A stretch of 64,000 nucleotides of DNA from Peptacetobacter hiranonis (GTDB lineage: Bacteria > Bacillota > Clostridia > Peptostreptococcales > Peptostreptococcaceae). The stretch is from assembly GCF_008151785.1 (NCBI RefSeq), contig NZ_CP036523.1:868001-932000 (forward strand). Direction: 5' to 3'. Below, in pieces: positions 18,866-27,900 of this stretch; positions within the stretch are counted from its first letter, which is position 1; the number at the start of each line of letters is the position of its first letter. Below the pieces are notes generated by a model. That model saw only the letters and a program-made list of their open reading frames with translations, searched no databases and was not told where the DNA came from. The position numbers were made by a program, and so were the translations under genes.

Positions 18866-19474
18866 ATGTTAGGTTATATTTTAGTTGCCATAGTGGCATA
18901 TTTATTAGGAAATATATCGACATCTTATATAATAGCCAAAAGAATAGCTGGTATCGATATAAGAACACAGGGTTCTGGAAATGCAGGATCTACAAATGTG
19001 TTAAGAACTCTAGGGAAAAAAGCAGGGTTATTTACATTTTTAGGGGATGTACTAAAAGGTGCTCTTGCTGTTTTAGTAGCTTGTATAGTATCTAAATTTA
19101 TGCCGATAGATACATTAACTGCAAAATATGTTGCAGTACTAGGTGTTGTAGCAGGACACAACTGGCCAGTATTTTTAGGGTTCAGAGGTGGAAAAGGTGT
19201 TGCAACATCACTTGGAGCAATGCTTGCAGTGCATCCAGTAGCAGCACTTACTTGTTTTGCAGTATTTGGTGTAGTTGTATTATTTACAAAATATGTATCT
19301 TTAGGATCAGTAATAGGTATAGCTAGTTCTCCATTTATTGTTTATTTAATGGGCAAAAAAGAGGCTGTTCCTGTTACTATATTCTTAGCATTATCGGTAA
19401 TATATACACATAGAGAAAATTTAAAAAGAGTATTTAATGGAACAGAAAGAAAAATTGGAGAGAAGAAAAATTAA
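18866..19474 (+). CDS. plsY: acyl-phosphate:glycerol-3-phosphate acyltransferase PlsY
   Basis: A 202-residue membrane enzyme that starts phospholipid synthesis by acylating glycerol-3-phosphate. Family motifs seen are GSGNAGSTNVLRTLG (residues 37-51), GHNWPVFLGFRGGKGVATSLG (split: GHNWPVF, then FRGGKGVATS) and a late loop with YTHRENLKRV. Five or so hydrophobic segments. GGGGG lies 13 bases before the ATG, a little far, with GAG nearer. It sits directly before gpsA, which makes its substrate. Confidence 0.96.
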   Translation: MLGYILVAIVAYLLGNISTSYIIAKRIAGIDIRTQGSGNAGSTNVLRTLGKKAGLFTFLGDVLKGALAVLVACIVSKFMPIDTLTAKYVAVLGVVAGHNWPVFLGFRGGKGVATSLGAMLAVHPVAALTCFAVFGVVVLFTKYVSLGSVIGIASSPFIVYLMGKKEAVPVTIFLALSVIYTHRENLKRVFNGTERKIGEKKN

Positions 19475-19494
19475 TCGTCTTCAGGAGGGATATT

Positions 19495-20502
19495 ATGAAA
19501 AAGGTATGCGTATTAGGAACAGGTAGCTGGGGAACAGCTTTAGCACTAAGCCTAGCGAAGAATAATTTCGACGTACTTATGTGGTCTAGAAGAGAAGAAC
19601 GGGCCGAAAGTATAAATAAAAATAGAGAAAATACGGAATATCTACCAGGAGCAGTATTTCCTGATAATTTAAACGTTACTTCAGATTTAGATGAAGCTGT
19701 AAAAGATAGTAAGATAGTTGTTATAGCAGTTCCATCTCAGGCTGTTAGAGGAATGTGTGCTAAATTAAAAGGAAAATTAACACCAGATCAGATTATTGTA
19801 AATGTTGCAAAAGGTCTTGAAAAGGGAACTGGAAAAAGACTTTCTGAAGTTTGTGCAGAGGAACTTCCTGAATCTAAGTATGTTATGTTATCTGGGCCAT
19901 CACATGCAGAGGAGGTTGCAAAAGACCTACCTACTACAATAGTGGTTTCATCAGAAAATATTGAATATGCACAGATAGTACAGGATGCTTTTATGTCACC
20001 AGCACTTAGAGTTTATACAAACTCAGACCTTATAGGTGTTGAGTTAGGTGGTGCTTTAAAGAATATCATAGCGTTTGGAGCAGGTATATGCGACGGTCTA
20101 GGATATGGAGATAATACTAAGGCAGCACTTATGACTAGAGGTATAACAGAGATAAGTAGACTTGGTGTTGCTATGGGTGCAAAGGCGATTACTTTTACTG
20201 GACTTTCTGGTATAGGAGACTTAATCGTTACTTGTACAAGTATGCACAGTAGAAATAGAAGAGCAGGTATACTTATAGGAGAAGGATATTCTGTTGAGGA
20301 AACTCTTGAAAAAGTTAAAATGGTTGTTGAAGGGATTACAGCGACTGAGGTTGCACATGATGTAGCTGAAAAATTAAATATAGATATGCCTATAACGAAT
20401 GCTATCTACGCAGTTGTTCACGATGGACTTGAACCTTATGAAGGAATAAAAGGACTAATGACTAGAAACAAAAAGAACGAAGTAGAACATATAGGGCTAT
20501 AA
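19495..20502 (+). CDS. gpsA: NAD(P)-dependent glycerol-3-phosphate dehydrogenase GpsA
   Basis: A 335-residue cytoplasmic enzyme reducing dihydroxyacetone phosphate to sn-glycerol-3-phosphate. The N-terminal Rossmann motif VLGTGSWGTALA is at residues 5-16. LSGPSHAEEVA and LGGALKNIIAFGAGICDGLGYG (split: GGALKNIIAFG, then DGLGYGDNTKAA) carry the catalytic lysine region. AGGAGGG precedes the ATG. No ordinary terminator follows; the palindromic element E3 begins three bases after the stop and probably serves as one. Confidence 0.98.
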   Translation: MKKVCVLGTGSWGTALALSLAKNNFDVLMWSRREERAESINKNRENTEYLPGAVFPDNLNVTSDLDEAVKDSKIVVIAVPSQAVRGMCAKLKGKLTPDQIIVNVAKGLEKGTGKRLSEVCAEELPESKYVMLSGPSHAEEVAKDLPTTIVVSSENIEYAQIVQDAFMSPALRVYTNSDLIGVELGGALKNIIAFGAGICDGLGYGDNTKAALMTRGITEISRLGVAMGAKAITFTGLSGIGDLIVTCTSMHSRNRRAGILIGEGYSVEETLEKVKMVVEGITATEVAHDVAEKLNIDMPITNAIYAVVHDGLEPYEGIKGLMTRNKKNEVEHIGL

Positions 20503-20504
20503 GA

Positions 20505-20625
20505 AATAAAGAGGGTATATCCAAATTACTCCAGGCTTCAGTGGCACGCACGTTTATGTAACACATTTAAATGTTGCGTGCCACTTGCAGATTGTCGTGT
20601 ATTTGGATATACCCTCTTTTATTTT
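20505..20625 (+). repeat. palindromic element E3 (long core class), likely gpsA terminator
   Basis: The outer stem pairs 20505-20527 with 20601-20623 (GAGGGTATATCCAAAT with ATTTGGATATACCCTC, plus flanking A/T pairs) and runs into TTTTATTTT. The internal loop is CTCCAGGCTTCA on one side and TGCAGATTGTCGTG on the other. The inner stem is GTGGCACGC (20541-20549) with GCGTGCCAC (20576-20584), and the apical loop contains GTTTATGTAACACATTTAAA. This is the only structure at the end of gpsA that could stop transcription. Confidence 0.88.
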
Positions 20626-20762
20626 AGCCGGAAATAAAACGAATAGAGATTTATCTGGCTTCGAACTTTGCTTTTTCAAGCGAAGTTTTCAAAATGTTGC
20701 GAAGTTCTGCTTATTATCAGTGTAAATCAATCAAATTTTTAAGTATTAATGTGGTACAAATA

Positions 20763-20969
20763 CTAAAAATAAAATAGTTCCTCGAATTTTTTATCAAGTG
20801 CTATACATAAAATAAGTGCAAGTTTAGCGGTAGGATTGAATTGACCTGTTTCAATTGAACTGATTGTATTCCTAGATACACCAACCATTTCTGCTAAAGC
20901 TGCTTGTGACAGTTTTTTTTCCGCTCTTGCTTGTTTTAAATTATTTTTTAATATTAATTCATCTTTCAT
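20763..20969 (-). CDS. small XRE-family DNA-binding regulator
   Basis: A 68-residue protein that is almost entirely a helix-turn-helix domain: LKQARAEKKLSQAALAEMVG then VSRNTISSIETGQFNPTAKL. This is the compact Cro/XRE type (YozG-like) usually paired with a small membrane protein. It is the second gene of a two-gene minus-strand operon, 19 bases after the membrane protein. Glutamine is encoded by CAA here, unlike most core genes in the window, hinting at acquisition. It likely regulates the promoter at 21351-21379. Confidence 0.9.
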   Translation of the reverse strand: MKDELILKNNLKQARAEKKLSQAALAEMVGVSRNTISSIETGQFNPTAKLALILCIALDKKFEELFYF

Positions 20970-20988
20970 AAAAATTACCTTTCAATAA

Positions 20989-21309
20989 TTAGACAAATAT
21001 TTTTGTAAGATATGAAATGAATAATAATACAGCTACAAATCCCCAACATATTCCACAAAATAATGTGAATTTGTCCTTTTGACGTATCCATCTATACATA
21101 TATTGACCGCATAGAATTGAACAAAATACGGAATATACATCTTGATATGGTTGATTAGAGTATATGTTTATAATCATTAGAACAACACACATAATTAAAC
21201 CTACTGTCATTCCAATATTGCTACTTTTTTGGTAAATATCCATTTCCATTTCATCCATTTGATTAGGCTTTCTGTTTTGTGCTTTTTTTAAAATTTCTTC
21301 TTTATTCAT
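20989..21309 (-). CDS. small three-helix membrane protein (DUF6442-like)
   Basis: A 106-residue protein with a charged N-terminus (MNKEEILKKAQNRKPNQMDE) and three hydrophobic segments near residues 30-45, 54-72 and 82-103. Such proteins commonly precede a small XRE regulator in Firmicutes; the function is unknown. I chose the ATG at 21309, which has AGAGAGGG upstream; a longer frame from 21333 lacks a ribosome site. Family name by resemblance only. Confidence 0.75.
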   Translation of the reverse strand: MNKEEILKKAQNRKPNQMDEMEMDIYQKSSNIGMTVGLIMCVVLMIINIYSNQPYQDVYSVFCSILCGQYMYRWIRQKDKFTLFCGICWGFVAVLLFISYLTKIFV

Positions 21310-21330
21310 AAAAATGCCCTCTCTTTCTGA

Positions 21331-21382
21331 CAAGTTTTATTGACAATTTTAATATAGCATAGCCAAGTTTTATTGTCAATTG
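21331..21382 (-). promoter_or_regulatory. promoter with direct-repeat operators for the XRE operon
   Basis: On the minus strand a near-ideal promoter is seen: TTGACA (21379-21374), 17 bases, TATATT (21356-21351). On the plus strand CAAGTTTTATTGACAATT (21331-21348) and CAAGTTTTATTGTCAATT (21365-21382) are direct repeats differing at one base, 34 bases apart. One covers the -35 box and the other lies just downstream of the -10 box. This suggests autoregulation by the XRE protein. Confidence 0.75.
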
Positions 21383-21617
21383 TTTTATATATTTTACTTG
21401 AGGAAGAGACAGCATACATATACTGTAAGATAATTTTATTGAATTATTTTTCAAGTTTATTTTTTCTTCTTTTTATTTTCCCTTTTTATAAGTAGTTAAA
21501 TTTGGTATAATATAATATGGTATATAATATTGAAATTTTAAGCTGATAGTGTCAGTTGATTTTAAGATATGATATAGATCATATATTTTTAAATATTAAA
21601 AATAGGCGGTGATTTAT
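21383..21617 (+). other. AT-rich gap with likely yggS promoter
   Basis: No gene. TATAATATAATATGG near 21508-21522 offers candidate -10 boxes for the rightward yggS unit, with no convincing -35. Nothing else recognised. Confidence 0.35.
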
Positions 21618-22319
21618 ATGGAAAATATTAGAGAAAATATTGAAAGTATAAGAAAGAGAATAGCAGATGTAGCTAAGAGAGCTGGCAGAGATGCCGATGA
21701 TATAAAGCTTATTGCAGTTACTAAGACTGTTGATGTTGATAAGGTTGAGGAAGCTATAGCAGCAGATGCTTTAGATGCTGGAGAGAATAAGCCTCAGGAA
21801 TTAGCGAGAAAGTATGAGGTTTTAGGAGATAAGATTAGATGGCATCAAATAGGATCATTACAGACAAATAAAGTTAAATATATAATAGACAAGGTTTGTA
21901 TGATACATTCTTTAGATAGAGAAGGACTTGCCGAGGAGATAGACAAGAGAGCTAATAAAATAGGTAGGGTGATTGATTGTCTTGTTCAGGTAAATATCTC
22001 TGGAGAAGAGAGTAAACATGGTATGTCAAGAGAAGAAGTAGAGCCATTTGTTAGACTTGTTGCAGAAAAATATCCTAATATAAAGATTAAAGGTCTTATG
22101 ACAATGGCGCCATTTGACGCTGAGAGAGATGAGATAAGAAAAGTATTCAGAGATCTTAAAGAGCTTTCTGATGAAATAAATAATATGAATATAGGAAATG
22201 TTGAGATGAATGAGCTTTCTATGGGTATGACAAATGATTTTGAAATAGCTGTAGAAGAGGGAGCTACAATGGTTAGAGTCGGAACTGCTATATTCGGAAA
22301 AAGAAATTACAACAAATAA
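21618..22319 (+). CDS. yggS: PLP-binding homeostasis protein (YggS/YlmE family)
   Basis: A 233-residue alanine-racemase-fold protein that holds pyridoxal phosphate and buffers its supply; no enzyme activity is established. IKLIAVTKTVDVDKVEEA contains the PLP lysine (VTKT). GENKPQELARKYE, WHQIGSLQTNK and ELSMGMTNDFEIAV are family signatures. I chose the ATG at 21618, with AGGCGGTGA upstream. It heads the conserved yggS-sepF-ylmG-ylmH-divIVA division cluster; gene spacing is tight throughout. Confidence 0.96.
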   Translation: MENIRENIESIRKRIADVAKRAGRDADDIKLIAVTKTVDVDKVEEAIAADALDAGENKPQELARKYEVLGDKIRWHQIGSLQTNKVKYIIDKVCMIHSLDREGLAEEIDKRANKIGRVIDCLVQVNISGEESKHGMSREEVEPFVRLVAEKYPNIKIKGLMTMAPFDAERDEIRKVFRDLKELSDEINNMNIGNVEMNELSMGMTNDFEIAVEEGATMVRVGTAIFGKRNYNK

Positions 22320-22343
22320 CAAAGTAAATTGGAGGACAGTAAC

Positions 22344-22820
22344 ATGGCAAAAATAATCGATAAAATGAAGAATATATTCAGTGATGATGACGATTTAGAT
22401 TACGATGAATATGAAGGTGACGAATACGAAGATGATGATGTAGAGGAAGAAGAGGAAGTTGAAGAAACAGAAGATTACAATGCTCTACCATCTAATCCTA
22501 AAATAGGAAAAGTAATCGACTATCCAGCAGGAGGACATATGAAAGTTGTTATATATGCTCCTAAAATATACGATGAAGCAACTCAGATAGCAGATGCTTT
22601 AAAACAGAGAAAAACAGTAGTTGTAAACCTAGATGGGGTATCATCTCCACAGGTTAAAAAATCTATATTCGACTTTTTAAATGGTGCGGTTTATGTATTA
22701 GATGGAGATATTCAGAAAGTTGCTGGATCAATATTCATACTAGCTCCAAATAACGTTGATATAGATGCAAGTGTGAAAAAAGAACTAGAAAGTAGAGCTC
22801 TTTTCCCTTGGCAGAAATAA
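22344..22820 (+). CDS. sepF: cell division protein SepF
   Basis: A 158-residue protein that binds FtsZ and the membrane. The N-terminus MAKIIDKMKNIF is an amphipathic helix, followed by a very acidic linker (about residues 13-50, mostly Asp and Glu). The globular C-terminal domain contains VVIYAPKIYDEATQIADALK and a VVNLDGV strand, as in SepF. The ATG at 22344 follows GGAGG; a TTG at 22329 overlaps that site. SepF is likely important here because no ftsA gene is seen near ftsZ. Confidence 0.95.
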   Translation: MAKIIDKMKNIFSDDDDLDYDEYEGDEYEDDDVEEEEEVEETEDYNALPSNPKIGKVIDYPAGGHMKVVIYAPKIYDEATQIADALKQRKTVVVNLDGVSSPQVKKSIFDFLNGAVYVLDGDIQKVAGSIFILAPNNVDIDASVKKELESRALFPWQK

Positions 22821-22836
22821 TAACAAAATAATATAG

Positions 22837-23103
22837 ATGAAAGTGGGAATGCTGATGCATACATTAAGGATAGCTATAGCCTATCTTCTTGATATAATTT
22901 CATGGGTAATAGTAGTTAAAAGCTTATTTACATGGGTACCATCTCTTATGGAAACTAAATTATATCAGATAATGGACGATATAACAGAGCCAATAGAAGG
23001 CCCTATAAGAAGAATACTTTACAAAAATTATTCTGGACCAGTAGATTTTTCGCCTGTTATAGCGATAATAATACTGATATTTTTGAAAGGACTAGTTCTG
23101 TAA
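22837..23103 (+). CDS. ylmG: YggT family membrane protein (YlmG)
   Basis: An 88-residue protein with two hydrophobic segments: residues 7-28 (LRIAIAYLLDIISWVIVVKS) and 70-88. Between them lies MDDITEPIEGPIRRIL, matching the P-[IL]-x-P-x-R-x pattern of YggT/YlmG. The role is in division-site or envelope organisation but poorly defined. In-frame ATGs at 22837, 22849 and 22855 are possible starts; none has a strong ribosome site. Two bases separate it from ylmH. Confidence 0.88.
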   Translation: MKVGMLMHTLRIAIAYLLDIISWVIVVKSLFTWVPSLMETKLYQIMDDITEPIEGPIRRILYKNYSGPVDFSPVIAIIILIFLKGLVL

Positions 23104-23104
23104 G

Positions 23105-23890
23105 ATGGATAAAATAAGACTTACTAACCACATAAAAGATATAGAATTAAAGAACAAGATATTCAAATTGATAGATAAGGCTAATACCTGTCTAAAGAAT
23201 TATGAAGCAAAGAGTACCGAGTTTATGAATCCGTTTGAGGTAAAGAATGCTATGGATATAATAAATTCGGAGTCTGATTTGAAGTATCACTCTGATGGAG
23301 GTTACGAAGGAGCTGAGAGAAGTGTGTTATCTATATACCCATTTTATATGGAGTATGAGGATATTGAGCAGCCTATAAAATTCATACAGATTGATGGAAA
23401 TTTCAAATTCAGAAGTGTATCTCATAAAGATTATCTAGGTTCTCTTTTAGGGCTTGGAATAAAGAGAGAAAAGATAGGCGATATATTAATTCACGAAGAT
23501 TTTTGTCAGGTAATAGTAAGTAGCGATATATGTGATTATATTGTGATGAACCTTACAAAAGTTGCTACAAATTCTGTAAAAGTAAAGGAAATAAATCGAG
23601 AAGAATTAAAGACTTCAGAAAAGAAATACAAAGATATCTCGTTTACAGTATCTTCAGATAGACTAGATTGTGTAATAAGTGGAATATACAATATTTCTAG
23701 ACAGGAAAGTCTAAAGTACATAAATGCAGAGAGAGTTCATTTGAATTATGAAAAGATAACATCTGCATCTAAGACGGTATCTTCAGGGGATCTTATTTCA
23801 GTAAGAGGCAAAGGTAGATCTGAAGTTGTTGAAATAGGTGGGGAAACCAGAAAAGGAAGAACTAGAGTAAAAGCTAGAATAATATTATAG
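23105..23890 (+). CDS. ylmH: S4-domain RNA-binding protein YlmH
   Basis: A 261-residue protein with a C-terminal S4 domain (RLDCVISGIYNISRQESLKY to SGDLISVRGKGR, about residues 185-240). The N-terminal region contains the GSLLGLGIKREKIGDIL segment characteristic of YlmH. In Bacillus the protein binds stalled 50S subunits in ribosome quality control, which fits the presence of rqcH at 35532-37301 in this window. It is cotranscribed with ylmG and divIVA. Confidence 0.94.
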   Translation: MDKIRLTNHIKDIELKNKIFKLIDKANTCLKNYEAKSTEFMNPFEVKNAMDIINSESDLKYHSDGGYEGAERSVLSIYPFYMEYEDIEQPIKFIQIDGNFKFRSVSHKDYLGSLLGLGIKREKIGDILIHEDFCQVIVSSDICDYIVMNLTKVATNSVKVKEINREELKTSEKKYKDISFTVSSDRLDCVISGIYNISRQESLKYINAERVHLNYEKITSASKTVSSGDLISVRGKGRSEVVEIGGETRKGRTRVKARIIL

Positions 23891-23904
23891 TTGAGGAGAA
23901 GATA

Positions 23905-24519
23905 ATGATAACACCACAGGAGATAGAAGAAAAAGTTTTTAAAAAATCTATGAGAGGATTTAACTGTGAAGAAGTTGATGAGTTTTTAGATGATTTAAGA
24001 GTAGATTATGAAAATCTTATAAGAGAAAATGAGTCTCTTAAAGAAAGAGTTAGAATGTATAGTGAGCAGTTAAATAAATACACAAATATAGAGGATACTT
24101 TAAAAGAAACTCTTATAACAGCACAGACAGCTGCAGAGGACACTACTTCTGCTGCAAATAAAAAGGCTAGAATAATAGTAGAAGAAGCTGAATTTATGGG
24201 AAAACAGAAAATAGATGAGGCTACAAGTAGAGTTATCGAAATAAGAAAAGAATACGATAATCTTACTGCTGAATTTAAAATGTTCAAAAATAAATTCAAA
24301 TCACTTTTAGAAAGCGAAATAAAAAATATAGACGAAATATGCTCTAATATAGATACTGGTCTTGCTAGTCAGTATGAATGGAGAACTGCTATGAGTGGAT
24401 ACGATGACGATAGATACGATATCGAGGATACTTTTGGTGCAACTGGAGCAATGGATGACGAAGAAGAGTATCATTCTGATGAGGAAAGAACTTCTCCAGA
24501 AGACATATTTAATCTATAA
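23905..24519 (+). CDS. divIVA: cell-pole/septum protein DivIVA
   Basis: A 204-residue coiled-coil protein. The N-terminal membrane-binding domain MITPQEIEEKVFKKSMRGFN and EEVDEFLDDL are DivIVA hallmarks, including the conserved Phe and Arg. A long coiled coil runs from about residue 30 to 145. The acidic C-terminal tail (DDEEEYHSDEERTSP) is variable in the family. TTGAGGAGA precedes the ATG. It ends the ylm unit; ileS follows after a T-box leader. Confidence 0.95.
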   Translation: MITPQEIEEKVFKKSMRGFNCEEVDEFLDDLRVDYENLIRENESLKERVRMYSEQLNKYTNIEDTLKETLITAQTAAEDTTSAANKKARIIVEEAEFMGKQKIDEATSRVIEIRKEYDNLTAEFKMFKNKFKSLLESEIKNIDEICSNIDTGLASQYEWRTAMSGYDDDRYDIEDTFGATGAMDDEEEYHSDEERTSPEDIFNL

Positions 24520-24588
24520 TAAAATATTATAAATAATGTTGAATTTAGAGATAATATAGAATTATCTGAAAAAATTAAAAAATAACTA

Positions 24589-24615
24589 TTGACTAAAATT
24601 AGTTTTTGGTATAAA
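24589..24615 (+). promoter_or_regulatory. promoter of the ileS T-box leader
   Basis: TTGACT (24589-24594) and an extended -10 TGGTATAAA (ending 24615). The spacing is 15 bases, short for a standard promoter, but the TGn extension supports the -10 assignment. Confidence 0.5.
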
Positions 24616-24639
24616 CTTTCAAAGTATAGAAAACAAAAT

Positions 24640-24916
24640 CTTTAAAGGCTATGATGAAGACAGTAGATTCAGGATTTTATTTTTACAGAGAACTGGGTTA
24701 GCTGAGAACCAGCAAAATATACTGAATTGAATATCACTTCGGAGCTGAAGGCTGAAAGATTTATCCTATTTGGATTTATCAAATAAGTTATTCCGGTAAT
24801 GTGCCGTTATACAGTAGAGTGTCGTATAGATAAATTTAAAAAAATATCTATGCGGAATTAGGGTGGTAACGCGAGCAACTCGTCCCTTTGTGTATGCAAA
24901 GGCGACGAGTTTTTTT
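24640..24916 (+). promoter_or_regulatory. isoleucine T-box riboswitch
   Basis: A tRNA-sensing leader upstream of ileS. The stem I base with GATGAAGACAGTAG is near 24652-24665. The specifier loop contains ATC (24733-24735), an isoleucine codon, in AATATCACTT. The T-box AGGGTGGTAACGCG is at 24860-24873. The terminator AACTCGTC…GACGAGTT with an extended inner stem (CTTTG/CAAAG) and T-run ends at 24916. Uncharged tRNA-Ile is expected to pair with the T-box and allow read-through into ileS. Confidence 0.96.
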
Positions 24917-24997
24917 ATTTGAAAAAATTATTTTGGAAAACTTGAGCAATTAAAGATAAAAGATAAAGGAATAATAAAAAGAAAGGGTGAATGAATA

Positions 24998-27900
24998 ATG
25001 GCGAACTTTAAACCATTAGTAGACACTTCTGTAAAAGACGCAGAAGCAAAAGTATTTGATTACTGGCAGGACATCGATATACTAGAAAGAACTTTAGAAA
25101 AAGGTCAGAACGATCCAAGTTTCGTATTCTTTGAAGGACCTCCAACAGCAAACGGAAATCCTGGTATACACCACGTTGTTGCCAGAACATTAAAAGACTG
25201 GGTATGTAGATATAAAACAATGTCTGGATACCAAGTAAAAAGAAAAGCTGGTTGGGATACTCATGGTCTTCCAGTAGAAATACAGGTAGAAAAAGAATTA
25301 GGATTATCAGATAAACAGGCTATAGAAGATTACGGTATAGCAGAATTCTGTGATAAATGTAGAGATTCAGTATTCTCTTTTGAAAAACAGTGGAGAAATA
25401 TGACTGAAAGAATGGCTTATGAAGTTGACCTTGATAACCCATACATAACATTAGACAACAACTACATAGAATCTGTTTGGTGGATATTAAATAAATTCAA
25501 CAAAGAAGGATATATGTATGAAGGACATAAAATACTTCCTTACTGCCCAAGATGTGGAACTGGTCTTGCATCACACGAAGTTGCACAGGGATACAAAGAA
25601 GTAAAAACTAACACATTAGTAGCTAAATTCAAAAAATCTGGAACTGAAAATGAATACTTCTTAGCATGGACAACTACTCCATGGACATTACCATCAAACG
25701 TATCATTAACAGTAAACCCAGAAGTTACTTATGTAAAAGTTAAACCAGCTGATGTAGATGAATTCTACTACTTAGCTGAACCATTACTAGAAAAAGTAAT
25801 GAAAGATAGAGAATACGAAGTTGTTGAAAAAATGACTGGTAAAGACTTAGAATATGTTGAATACGAACAGTTATTAGACTTCGTAAAACCAGATAAAAAA
25901 GCATTCTTCATAACTTGCGCTGATTACGTAACTACTGAAGATGGTACAGGTATAGTACATACTGCTCCAGCATTTGGGGAAGACGACTACAACTGTGGTA
26001 AAAAATACGGCTTACCAGTACTTCAGCCAGTTGATGAAAGAGGAGAATTTACTGCAACTCCATGGAAAGGTAAATTCGTAATGGAAGAAGGACTAGATGT
26101 TGAAATAATAAAATATCTAGCTAAAGAAAATAAATTATTCAGCAAAGAAAAAGTTGCTCACAACTATCCTCACTGCTGGAGATGTCAGACTCCACTTGTT
26201 TACTACGCTAAACCAAGTTGGTATATAGAAATGACTAAATTAAAAGACCAGTTAATAGCTAATAACAACACTGTAAACTGGTATCCAGAATTCGTTGGTC
26301 AGGGAAGATTTGGTAACTGGCTAGAAGAATTAAAAGATTGGGCAATATCAAGAAGTAGATATTGGGGAACTCCTCTTCCAATGTGGAGATGTGAATGTGG
26401 AAATACAGAATCTGTAGGATCAAGACAGGAATTAGCTGATATGGCTGTTGAAGAAGTAGATCCAGCAACTGTAGAACTACACAGACCATACGTTGATGAA
26501 ATACATCTAAAATGTCCAAAATGTGGTAAACCAATGACTAGAGTAAAAGACGTTATAGACTGTTGGTTCGACTCAGGATCAATGCCATTTGCTCAGCATC
26601 ACTACCCATTTGAAAATAAAGAAAACTTTGATCAGTTATTCCCAGCAGATTACATCTGTGAAGGTATAGACCAGACAAGAGGATGGTTCTACTCATTATT
26701 AGCGATATCAACATTTGTAATGGGTAAAGCACCATACAAAAATGTATTAGTTAATGACCTTGTACTAGACAAAGACGGTAAGAAAATGTCTAAATCAAGA
26801 GGAAACACTGTTAACCCATTTGAATTATTCGATAAATACGGAGCCGATGCTTTAAGATGGTACTTATTATACGTATCTCCACCATGGACTCCAATAAGAT
26901 TCGACGAAGAAGGATTAAAAGAAGTTCAGTCTAAATTCGTTGGAACAATGAAGAACGTATACAACTTCTTCACTCTATACGCTAACACTGACAATATAAA
27001 TCCTGGTGATTTCTTCGTTGAATACAAAGATAGATCAGAATTAGATAGATGGATACTTTCTAAGTTCAACAACTTAAAAGCTGAAATAGAAGAAAACCTA
27101 GAAATATTCGAAGTTAACAAAACTATAAGAAGAATACAGGAATTCATAAATGACGATTTATCTAACTGGTATATAAGAAGATCTAGAAGAAGATTCTGGG
27201 AACCAGAATTAACTGAAGATAAAAAAGCAGTTTACAACACTACTTATGAATTATTAACTGAATTATGTAGAGTTGTAGCTCCATTTGCTCCTTACTTATC
27301 AGAAGAAATGTACAGAAACTTAACTGGAGAAGAATCAGTTCATCTAGCTTCTTATCCAAGATGCAACAAAGAGCTTCTTGATGAAAAACTAGAAGAAAAA
27401 ATGGACTTAGTTAAAAACTTAGTTACTCTAGGAAGAGCTTCAAGAGAAAACGCTAGAATAAAAGTTCGTCAGCCATTAAAAGAAGTATTAATAGATGGAA
27501 AATACGAATCTGTTATAGCTGACTTAGTTGACATAATAAAAGAAGAATTAAACGTTAAAGAAGTTGTATTCGTTAAAGATTTAAGTGAATACATGAACTA
27601 CAGCTTAAAACCTAACTTCAGAGAAGTTGGTTCAGTATTAGGTAAAAAAGTAAATACATTTGGTAAAGCTTTAGCAGCATTAGATGCTCACGATACTGTA
27701 ACTAAACTTGAAAACGGTGAAAAAGTAGTAGTTAATCTTGATGGAGAAGACTTCGAATTCGGTAAAGATTATGTTCTTGTAAATATATCTGCTAAAGAAG
27801 GATTCAACGTATCTATGCAGAACAACGTATTCGTTCTTCTTGACACAGAATTAAACGAAGAACTAGTAAACGAAGGATTCGCAAGAGAATTCATATCTAA

